DNA from: Roseateles_B sp041905785
GTDB taxonomy: Bacteria; Pseudomonadota; Gammaproteobacteria; Burkholderiales; Burkholderiaceae_C
DNA length: 64,000 nt
Assembly: GCA_041905785.1 (NCBI GenBank)
Contig: JAYRKJ010000002.1
Coordinates: 62,001 to 126,000 of the forward strand
Reading direction: 5' to 3'
Made by a program: the position numbers and the translations under genes. A model generated the notes under the pieces. That model was not told the DNA's origin. It worked only from the letters and a program-made list of their open reading frames with translations, and ran no database searches. Shown here one piece after another: positions 49,499 through 56,048 of this stretch. Position 1 is the first letter of the stretch, and the number at the start of each line of letters is the position of its first letter.

Positions 49499-51271
49499 GT
49501 GAACCCCATCTTTCCTCTCCTTGCCGCCACCCTCCCCACCCTCCTCGCCTACAGCCTCGCGCCCTCCACCACGCTGCTGAACCAGCTGCTGGCGCTGAGC
49601 CTCTGGGGCGCCGTGTTGCTGATGATGGAGATCCGTACCCGCCATGCCGGCTGGGGCGCCTTACCGCTCAGCGCTTGGGGCTTGCTCGCGATGGCGGTGG
49701 CGGTACTGGGCGCGTTGTCCGGCGTCAAGCAGACGGCGCTGACGCTGCTGCCGGCGCTGGCGCTCTTGATGGCCGGTCTGCTGCTGCTGGCGGGGGCCCG
49801 TGCAGGGAGCTCGGTGCAGGCGCTGGCCTGGGGGCGGGCCCTGGCCCTGGGCTTGTTGCTGGCGGCGCTGGGGGGGGCGCTGGTCTCCCTGATCCAGGTC
49901 TTCATGCCCGACTGGACCGATGCCGCCTGGATCGCCCGCTCAGGCATCCCGGGGCGGGCGGTGGGCAATATCCGCCAGCCCAATCACCTGGCCAGCCTGC
50001 TGCTGTGGGGCTGCATCGCGGCCGTCTGGCTCAGTGAGAGTTGGGCGCGCGAGCGCCCGGCCCTGCGCGCCCTCCTGCCCATGGTGCTGTGGCTGCTGCT
50101 CTTCTGCGTGGTGCTCAGCGCCTCGCGCACCGGCATGTGGTTCGGCGTGGCGCTGCTGGTGCTGTGGGGGCTGCTGGACGACCAGTTGCGTGTGCACGCC
50201 CGCCTCAGCCTGCTGATCACGCCTTTGCTGACCTATGCCTCCTGGCAGTTCATGCACTGGTGGTCCTTTGCCAGCGGGCATGCCTTCGGTGCCGAAGCGC
50301 GGCTGGCCGAAGGCGCCGGCTCGCCGTCACGGGTGGCCATCCTCAAGAACAGCTGGGCCCTGCTGCAACAGCACCCCTGGCGCGGCGTGGGCTGGGGCGA
50401 TTTCAACTTTGCCTGGACCCTCACGCCCTTTCCCGACCGCCCCGTGGCCTTCTTCGATCACTGCCATAACCTGGTGATGCAGCTGCTGGTGGAGATGGGG
50501 TGGCCCCTGGGCCTGCTGATGCTGGGCGGCCTGGCCTGGTTGCTGTGGCTGGCGCTGCGCTCGGCGTACCGGGCCCGCGGAGCCCTGGCCCTGCAGCGGC
50601 GCTGCGCGCTGATGGTGGTGCTGATGATAGGACTGCACAGCATGCTGGAGTACCCGCTGTGGTACCTCTATTTCCTGCTTCCGACGGCGTTTGCCCTGGG
50701 CCTGGCGTTGGCACGGGGTGATGACGACGCATCGCTTGGGCCAAGGCCTGGTGCGGGGTCTGATGCATGGCCTGATGGGCAAGACCTGACCCCAGCTGCA
50801 CCCGTGTCGGACTGGCGCCAGCGCCTGCTGCAGGCTGCGGGCGCCGCGATGATCGCCGGTGCGGCCTATGCCGCCTGGGACTACCTGCACATTGTCGACA
50901 TCTACCGCTCCGGGCCGCGCCTGGCGCCGCTGGAGGAGCGCATCGCGACGGGGCAGCGCAGCCTGCTGTTCTCGGCGGCGGCAGACTACGCGGCGGCCAC
51001 CGTGCCGCCGCCGTCGCGGGTCACGCTGGACGCGGCGCGGCGCACCGGCCACAGCCTGATCGACGTCCGCCTGATGATTGCCTGGGCCCAGTCCCTGCAT
51101 GCCGCAGGCGAGACCGACAAGGCACGCTACCTGGTGCAGCGCCTGCGCGAATTCCACAATGCGGCCGCTGACGAATGGCTGGGCGAATGCGAGGCCTGGC
51201 CGACCCTTGCCGAGCGCCCCTTCCAGTGCGAGGCGCCGCAAAAGGTCTACCGCTACGAGGACTTCCGCTGA
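49499..51271 (+). CDS. PglL-like O-oligosaccharyltransferase (pilin glycosylation ligase)
   Basis: A 590-residue membrane protein starting at GTG. GRAVGNIRQPNHLASLLLWG matches the PglL signature region. A Wzy_C-type segment follows (HPWRGVGWGDFNFAWT, FFDHCHNLVMQLLVEMGWPLG), then the Wzy_C_2 domain beginning SMLEYPLWYLYFLLPTAFALG. Members transfer glycans from lipid carriers to Ser/Thr of pilins and other proteins in the periplasm. The C-terminal 130 residues are soluble. A loop encoded at 50750-50800 contains a dispersed 14-base repeat and looks inserted. It follows the other ligase by 37 bases. Confidence 0.85.
   Translation: MNPIFPLLAATLPTLLAYSLAPSTTLLNQLLALSLWGAVLLMMEIRTRHAGWGALPLSAWGLLAMAVAVLGALSGVKQTALTLLPALALLMAGLLLLAGARAGSSVQALAWGRALALGLLLAALGGALVSLIQVFMPDWTDAAWIARSGIPGRAVGNIRQPNHLASLLLWGCIAAVWLSESWARERPALRALLPMVLWLLLFCVVLSASRTGMWFGVALLVLWGLLDDQLRVHARLSLLITPLLTYASWQFMHWWSFASGHAFGAEARLAEGAGSPSRVAILKNSWALLQQHPWRGVGWGDFNFAWTLTPFPDRPVAFFDHCHNLVMQLLVEMGWPLGLLMLGGLAWLLWLALRSAYRARGALALQRRCALMVVLMIGLHSMLEYPLWYLYFLLPTAFALGLALARGDDDASLGPRPGAGSDAWPDGQDLTPAAPVSDWRQRLLQAAGAAMIAGAAYAAWDYLHIVDIYRSGPRLAPLEERIATGQRSLLFSAAADYAAATVPPPSRVTLDAARRTGHSLIDVRLMIAWAQSLHAAGETDKARYLVQRLREFHNAAADEWLGECEAWPTLAERPFQCEAPQKVYRYEDFR
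50780..50793 (+). repeat. Dispersed 14-mer, copy 4
   Basis: CAAGACCTGACCCC lies inside the PglL-like gene, in a Gly/Asp-rich loop (DGQDLTPA) that looks like an insertion between conserved domains. Confidence 0.8.
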
Positions 51272-51293
51272 CCCGCCGCACGGCGGGCCGGAC

Positions 51294-51776
51294 TCAGCGC
51301 TGGGCCACCCAGTCGCCGCTCTTGCCGCCCTTTTTTTCCATCACGCGGATGCCTTCCATGACCATGCCGCGGTCGGCGGCCTTGCACATGTCGTAGATGG
51401 TCAGCAGGCCCAGCTGCACGGCGGTGAGGGCTTCCATCTCAACGCCGGTCTGCCCCAGGGTCTCGACCTGGGCTTCGCAGTGCACGGTGGCGGCGGCCTC
51501 ATCGATGCGGAACTCCACCGCAACCCGGGTGATGGGCAGGGGATGGCACAGGGGGATGAGATCGCTGGTGCGCTTGGCGCCCTGGATGGCGGCAATGCGG
51601 GCCACGCCCAGCACATCGCCTTTCTTGGCGCTGCCGCTCTGGATCAGGGCCAGCGTGGCGGGCTGCATGCGGATGCTGCCAATCGCCCGCGCCACGCGGT
51701 GGGTGACGGCCTTGGCGGACACATCGACCATATGGGCCTGGCCCTGGGCGTCAAAATGGGTGAGCGGCGAATTCAT
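51294..51776 (-). CDS. moaC: Cyclic pyranopterin monophosphate synthase
   Basis: A 160-residue enzyme of molybdenum-cofactor synthesis, working after MoaA to form cPMP. Marks are THFDAQGQAHMVDVSAK, IQGAKRTSDLIPLCHPLPI and the closing MEKKGGKSGDW with the catalytic Lys region. The ATG at 51776 gives the normal length. Convergent with the PglL-like gene and divergent from the M48 protease. No other moa genes are near. Confidence 0.96.
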   Translation of the reverse strand: MNSPLTHFDAQGQAHMVDVSAKAVTHRVARAIGSIRMQPATLALIQSGSAKKGDVLGVARIAAIQGAKRTSDLIPLCHPLPITRVAVEFRIDEAAATVHCEAQVETLGQTGVEMEALTAVQLGLLTIYDMCKAADRGMVMEGIRVMEKKGGKSGDWVAQR

Positions 51777-51878
51777 GGGCAGCAACACTGGCTTAAGGAT
51801 TGGCTGCCATGATAGCGAGCGGTCGGGCCTGCCGACCTGTTCCGCATCGAGGTTCTGCAGCGTCCGAGGGAGACGGCA

Positions 51879-53480
51879 TTGTTGGTGAACAGAAGGCTTG
51901 CCGTGGCGCAAGAAAAATCCCTGGCGCAGCGCCTGTTGGCCGCTCTGTGCGCCGGCCTCATGCTGCTGCCCGCAGCCCCGCTGCGCGCCCAGGTGAACCT
52001 GCCGGCGCTGGGGGATTCGGTGTCGGACGACCTCAGCATCGGCGCCGAAAAGCGCTTGGGCGAGCAGATCATGCGGCAGATCCGCCCGGACCCGGACTAT
52101 CTGGACGATCCCCTGCTGCTCGAGTACGTAGAGGGCATCTGGACGCCCTTGGTCGAGGCGGCCAAGCGTCAGGGCAATATCGGTGACGACACCGTCGAGC
52201 GCTTCGCCTGGGAGGCCTTCCTGGTCCGCGATCGCAGCGTCAATGCCTTCGCGCTGCCGGGCGGCTACGTGGGCGTGCACCTGGGCCTGCTGGCCATCAC
52301 CAGCTCCCGTGACGAGCTGGCCTCGGTGCTGGGCCATGAGCTCTCGCACATCACGCAGCGCCACATCGCCCGGCGTATCGTCGGGGACTCCCGCAGCAGC
52401 ATGGCCGCGATGGCCGGCATGGTGCTGGGGCTGATCGCGGCGTCCAAGGCCGGCAGCGTGGACCTTGCCAACGCGGCCATCATGGGCAGCCAGGCTGCGG
52501 CCGCCCAGGCCTCGCTCAATTTCTCACGCGATATGGAGCGCGAGGCCGACCGCGTCGGTTTCAACGTCATGCTGGGGGCGGGGTTCCAGGGCTTGGGCAT
52601 GGTCAGCATGTTCGAGCGCATGGACCAGGCCTATCACCTGATGGACTCCGGCGCCTACCCCTATCTGCGTTCACACCCGCTGACTACCGAGCGCATCGGC
52701 GATGCGCGGCTGCGCCTGGGCACCGAGACGCCGGCAGCGCTGGAGACTTCGCCTGAGCACGCCCTCATGGCGGCTCGGGCCCGTGTGCTGATGGATGCCC
52801 GTGCCGAGGCCTGGCGCCAGCTGCAGGGCATGGACGCCGGCGTGCGCCAGACCCTGGCCCATGGTCACGAGCAAATGGCGGCCCGCTACGCCAGCGCGCT
52901 GGCCTCGATCAAGCTGCGCGACTTCGCCCGCGCCGAGGCTGCCTTGCAGCAAGCGGAGCAGTTGCTGCGCCAGACGGTGCCGGACGACGCCCGGGCGCGC
53001 CGCGACCTGGCCTTCCTGCGCGCGGAGCTGGCGCAGGCGCGCGGTGACGCGTCGGCAGGCTACGTGGCCTTGTCGGCGCTGCCTGAGAAGAGCCGCGCGG
53101 TGCTGATGATGCGCGGCCTGCTGGCGCAGGTGGACCGGCAGCCCGAGCGGGTCCGTGCCGCAGCGGAGTCACTGCAGACGCATGTGAGCCTGTATCCCGG
53201 TGATGCCGGGGCCTGGGGCCTGCTGTCGCAGCTGTGGACGCAGCTGGACCAGCCGCTGCGCGCCGTTCGCGCCATGGGCGAATCCCGGGCCGCCCTGGGG
53301 GACATCAACGGCGCCATCGACCGCCTGCGCTCGGGCCTGCGCCTGTCACGAACCAAGAATGCCGATCAGTTCGAAGCCTCGGTGATCGACGCGCGCCTGC
53401 GCAGCCTGCTGTACGAGCGCCGGCAGCTGCTGCTGGAGATGTACCCGCGCGGCGCGCCGCCGGGTGCCGAACTGCCCTGA
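51879..53480 (+). CDS. M48-family periplasmic metalloprotease, BepA-like
   Basis: A 533-residue protein with a signal peptide (LLAALCAGLMLLPAAPLRA), an M48 zinc-protease domain with LGHELSHITQRH (HExxH) and MEREADRVGF as third ligand, and a C-terminal half of helical TPR-like repeats (residues about 290-520). This is the plan of BepA, which repairs or degrades stalled outer-membrane proteins. The start is uncertain: TTG at 51879, TTG at 51882 or GTG at 51885, with GAGGGAGA just upstream. No ATG fits. Confidence 0.88.
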   Translation: MLVNRRLAVAQEKSLAQRLLAALCAGLMLLPAAPLRAQVNLPALGDSVSDDLSIGAEKRLGEQIMRQIRPDPDYLDDPLLLEYVEGIWTPLVEAAKRQGNIGDDTVERFAWEAFLVRDRSVNAFALPGGYVGVHLGLLAITSSRDELASVLGHELSHITQRHIARRIVGDSRSSMAAMAGMVLGLIAASKAGSVDLANAAIMGSQAAAAQASLNFSRDMEREADRVGFNVMLGAGFQGLGMVSMFERMDQAYHLMDSGAYPYLRSHPLTTERIGDARLRLGTETPAALETSPEHALMAARARVLMDARAEAWRQLQGMDAGVRQTLAHGHEQMAARYASALASIKLRDFARAEAALQQAEQLLRQTVPDDARARRDLAFLRAELAQARGDASAGYVALSALPEKSRAVLMMRGLLAQVDRQPERVRAAAESLQTHVSLYPGDAGAWGLLSQLWTQLDQPLRAVRAMGESRAALGDINGAIDRLRSGLRLSRTKNADQFEASVIDARLRSLLYERRQLLLEMYPRGAPPGAELP

Positions 53481-53525
53481 GCCTGACCGCCCCTGCCCTG
53501 GCCGCGTGAGGCGCGCGGACGGGGG

Positions 53526-53885
53526 TCAGTCGATGGACGAGGGGAAGAGCCGCTCCACCACGGTGTCGATCAGCATGCCGCAAAGGCTGTAGATCAGCGA
53601 GCCGATCAGCGCGGCGCCGAAGCCGGTGACGGCAAAGCCGTCCAGCACGCCGGCCGCGGCCCAGAACATCAGGGCATTGATCACGAAGAGGAACAGCCCC
53701 AGGCTCACCACCGTGACCGGCAGCGTCAACAGTACGAGGATGGGCCGCAGCAGGGTATTGAGCAGGCCCAGGATCAAGGCTGCGATCATGGCCGAGCCGA
53801 AGCTTTTCACTTCGACGCCGGGGTAGAGATGGGCGACCAGCAGCAGGGCGCCAGCCAGCAGCAGCCAACGGGTGAGGGTCTTCAT
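53526..53885 (-). CDS. Small four-helix membrane protein, phage-holin-4-2/YvlD family
   Basis: A 119-residue protein with four hydrophobic helices (LLLAGALLLVAHLYPGV, MIAALILGLLNTLLRPILVLL, VVSLGLFLFVINALMFW, and a last one before VVERLFPSSID). The NTLLRPILVLLTLPVT and FVINALMFW patterns mark the phage-holin-4-2 superfamily, widespread chromosomal membrane proteins of unknown role despite the name. The ATG at 53885 is the family-typical start. Divergent from the riboswitch-controlled TerC gene. Confidence 0.85.
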   Translation of the reverse strand: MKTLTRWLLLAGALLLVAHLYPGVEVKSFGSAMIAALILGLLNTLLRPILVLLTLPVTVVSLGLFLFVINALMFWAAAGVLDGFAVTGFGAALIGSLIYSLCGMLIDTVVERLFPSSID

Positions 53886-54005
53886 GGCGGCGAGCATACC
53901 CGTGCGGCCGTGAATTTGGCGCGCACCGGCGCTACGGACTTGCCCTGGATCATCCCTGCACGTGCACAGGGCATCGCCGCTGGTGCACAATCCGCCCATC
54001 CGAAA

Positions 54006-54127
54006 GGGGAGTAGCTCTCGGCCCATGGGCTGAGGCGGCCGCCCGTCAAGACGGTGCTCGCGAGAGCGCCCGGGCCCCGCAGCCGGCCAGCGCTTGTCCA
54101 AGAGCGCAGGCCATGCCCCGCAAGACC
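54006..54127 (+). ncRNA. yybP-ykoY (manganese) riboswitch
   Basis: The conserved core AAAGGGGAGTAGCTC begins at 54003, a paired region follows, and the closing element with GGCCATGC and AAGACC lies at 54110-54127. These are the conserved ends of the yybP-ykoY class that senses Mn2+. It sits 76 bases before a TerC/Alx gene, a classic partner of this riboswitch. Confidence 0.85.
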
Positions 54128-54202
54128 TTTCGTGAGCCGTTGACGTCCATGCCGCCCCGGGTGGCCGGATGTCTTGTCTCTGACGTCTTGCGGGAGTCCT
54201 CT

Positions 54203-55156
54203 ATGAGCAGCGCGCCTCTGTGGCTGTGGGTTTTCTTCGTGGTGTCCGTTCTGGGCGCCTTGTTCGTCGATTTCGTCCTGCTGCGCAAGCAGGGCGCACA
54301 TGAGGTGGGGCTGCGCGAAGCCTTGCGCTGGTCCGCGGTCTGGGTCGCGCTCAGCCTGGCCTTCAATGCCCTGCTGTGGTGGGCGATACGGGATGGCAGC
54401 GGCGACACGGCCCTGGCCAACACCCGCGCCCTGGAGTTCCTCACCGGCTACCTGATCGAGAAGTCGCTGGCGGTGGACAACATCTTTGTCTTCCTGATGA
54501 TCTTCAACTACTTCTCGGTGCCGCCGTCGCACCAGAAGCGGGTGCTGATGTGGGGCATCGTCGGTGCCATCGTGCTGCGTTCGGTGATGATCCTGGTGGG
54601 CAGCTGGCTGATCGCCCAATTCCATTGGGTGCTCTACCTCTTCGGCGCCTTCTTGCTGCTCACCGGCATCAAGATGTGGTGGGCCGCAGGCCAGGAGCCG
54701 GACATGGAGTCCAACCCCGCGCTGCGGCTGCTGCGCCGAGCGCTGCCGGTGAGCCCGCAACTCGACGGCGAGCGTTTCTTCACGCGTTTCGATGGCCGGT
54801 GGATGGCCACGCCGCTGTTCCTCGTCGTGGCGCTGGTCGGTGTGACGGATGTGATCTTTGCGGTGGACTCCATCCCGGCCATTTTTGCCGTGACCCAGGA
54901 CCCCTTCATCGTGCTGAGCTCCAACATCTTCGCCATCCTGGGCCTGCGCGCCATGTACTTCCTGCTGGCAGCCATGGCTGCCAAGTTCCACCTGCTGAGC
55001 TACGGCCTGGCGGTCGTGCTGGCCTTCATCGGGACCAAGATGATGCTGATTGATGTGGTGAAGATCCCGGTGCTGGTCTCGCTGGGCGTGGTCGTCACCA
55101 TTCTGGCGGTCACCATGGTGCTGAGCGTGCGCACGGCCCCCCGGCTCTCGCGCTGA
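54203..55156 (+). CDS. TerC/Alx-family membrane protein, Mn-riboswitch controlled
   Basis: A 317-residue protein with about nine helices. The TerC motifs are EKSLAVDNIFVFLMIF and VTDVIFAVDSIPAIFAV. Alx proteins export manganese or tune its cytosolic level, and are induced by Mn2+ or alkaline pH through a yybP-ykoY riboswitch, as expected here. The ATG at 54203 with CGGGAG upstream is chosen. An earlier ATG at 54113 falls inside the riboswitch. A strong terminator follows. Confidence 0.92.
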   Translation: MSSAPLWLWVFFVVSVLGALFVDFVLLRKQGAHEVGLREALRWSAVWVALSLAFNALLWWAIRDGSGDTALANTRALEFLTGYLIEKSLAVDNIFVFLMIFNYFSVPPSHQKRVLMWGIVGAIVLRSVMILVGSWLIAQFHWVLYLFGAFLLLTGIKMWWAAGQEPDMESNPALRLLRRALPVSPQLDGERFFTRFDGRWMATPLFLVVALVGVTDVIFAVDSIPAIFAVTQDPFIVLSSNIFAILGLRAMYFLLAAMAAKFHLLSYGLAVVLAFIGTKMMLIDVVKIPVLVSLGVVVTILAVTMVLSVRTAPRLSR

Positions 55157-55200
55157 GCGCAGCCGGACTGTGACAGGCCAGGACCTGTCACCCCATCCCA

Positions 55201-55228
55201 GCGGGCCTTGCGCCCGCTTTTTTATTTT
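55201..55228 (+). terminator. Intrinsic terminator of the Alx gene
   Basis: GCGGGC (55201-55206) pairs with GCCCGC (55212-55217), followed by TTTTTTTATTTT. It separates the Alx gene from the lanthipeptide operon. Confidence 0.92.
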
Positions 55229-55268
55229 CTGCGGGGGGGCACCTGACATATTTGCTAGTCCCGGGGTG

Positions 55269-55315
55269 AACTAGCAGATTTGTGAGTTTCGAGCTTGCAG
55301 CCAATTTCCTAAAGT
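55269..55315 (+). promoter_or_regulatory. Lux-box-like dyad and promoter of the lanthipeptide operon
   Basis: AACTAGCAGATTTGTGAGTT (55269-55288) is a CT-N12-AG dyad, palindromic at 14 of 20 positions. It overlaps by two bases a weak -35 TTTCGA (55287-55292). After 17 bases comes TAAAGT (55310-55315), a fair -10. A weak own -35 with a box on it fits LuxR-type activation. A second inverted repeat, TGCTAGT (55253-55259) and ACTAGCA (55270-55276), overlaps the box. Confidence 0.65.
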
Positions 55316-55408
55316 TCGTTCCGTCGGCACAGAAATGTTTTCGACAAACCAGGCAGAAACCTCTGCCCGGTCATTCAAAACCCTTATCCAACTGACGGAG
55401 ATATTCAC

Positions 55409-55615
55409 ATGGCAAACGACATCAAGAAGTCCCAAGACCAAGGTGCTGAAGACCAAGCCAAGGTGCTGAACCTGCAAGACCTGGAAGAAAGCAATGAGGC
55501 CAGCGGCGGTGCCATGGCCTGGAGCACCGACAGCATCCAGTGCGGCGGCGTGACCACCAACGAGTGGAGCACCGTCAGCCGCGGCTGCCGCACCGTCCAA
55601 GCCAACCAGCTGTGA
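55409..55615 (+). CDS. Class III lanthipeptide precursor 1
   Basis: A 68-residue peptide with a GGAGA ribosome site. The leader (residues about 1-34) has the class III recognition box VLNLQDLEE at 19-27 and ends in a Gly-Gly (33-34), the cutting site of C39 peptidases. The core carries two W-S-x-x-S-x-x-C blocks: W38, S39, S42, C45 and W53, S54, S57, C60. Ser-x2-Ser-x2-Cys is the pattern from which class III synthetases form labionin or lanthionine rings. Thr40, Thr49, Thr50 and Thr55 could also be dehydrated. Its 87-base 5-prime leader RNA contains a hairpin GGCAGA-AACC-TCTGCC (55352-55367). Confidence 0.9.
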   Translation: MANDIKKSQDQGAEDQAKVLNLQDLEESNEASGGAMAWSTDSIQCGGVTTNEWSTVSRGCRTVQANQL

Positions 55616-55665
55616 TGGGGCCGGGCGAGGTGAACCGCGCTTCGCTCCCTCATTCCTGGTGAGAA

Positions 55666-55710
55666 GAGCCCAGGGTGGCGGCCCGTCGTCCACCCGGCTC
55701 CTTTGTTTCC
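55666..55710 (+). terminator. Hairpin between the two precursor genes, likely attenuator
   Basis: GAGCC-CA-GGGTGG (55666-55678) pairs with CCACCC-GGCTC (55690-55700) with a two-base bulge, followed by CTTTGTTTCC. The imperfect T-run suggests partial termination or 3-prime-end protection, giving more mRNA for the first precursor than for the downstream genes. Confidence 0.6.
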
Positions 55711-55726
55711 TTCCCGAGGACTTGAC

Positions 55727-55930
55727 ATGACCTTCGATGCCAAAGACGTCCAGGGTTCCAGCGCGGAACCGGACGCCCAGATGCTGGTGCTGAGCCTGCA
55801 GGACCTGGACGAGTTGCCCTATGCCGGCGCCGCGATGGCGCTGGACGCGTGGAGCGCGACCAGCGTTGGCTGCGACACGCCGCGCGACACCGCCTGGAGC
55901 ACGCTCAGCAAGGGCTGCTTCGGCCAATGA
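55727..55930 (+). CDS. Class III lanthipeptide precursor 2
   Basis: A 67-residue peptide starting MTFDAKDV with GAGGA upstream. The leader box VLSLQDLDEL (residues 21-30) matches that of precursor 1. The leader ends near YAGAAM, so the C39 site is Gly-Ala rather than Gly-Gly. The core again has two W-S-x-x-S-x-x-C blocks: W42, S43, S46, C49 and W57, S58, S61, C64. Outside leader box and blocks the two peptides differ strongly (acidic DTPRD here, GGVTTNE there), so this is likely a two-peptide or a two-product system and not a recent duplicate. Confidence 0.9.
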   Translation: MTFDAKDVQGSSAEPDAQMLVLSLQDLDELPYAGAAMALDAWSATSVGCDTPRDTAWSTLSKGCFGQ

Positions 55931-56048
55931 ACCGATCACCGGCGCGAGCGCCCTTGCCCTTCTGCACCGTCAGCCCTGAGTGCGACGGCTATGGCAGGAG
56001 CAGGCACCGGGACCCGTGACCGACCAACGAATGTGAATGGATGGCGCC

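Noticed and set aside
53526..53885. Phage holin as sign of a prophage
   Set aside because: This family is a common chromosomal membrane protein and keeps the holin name only by similarity. The neighbours are housekeeping genes.
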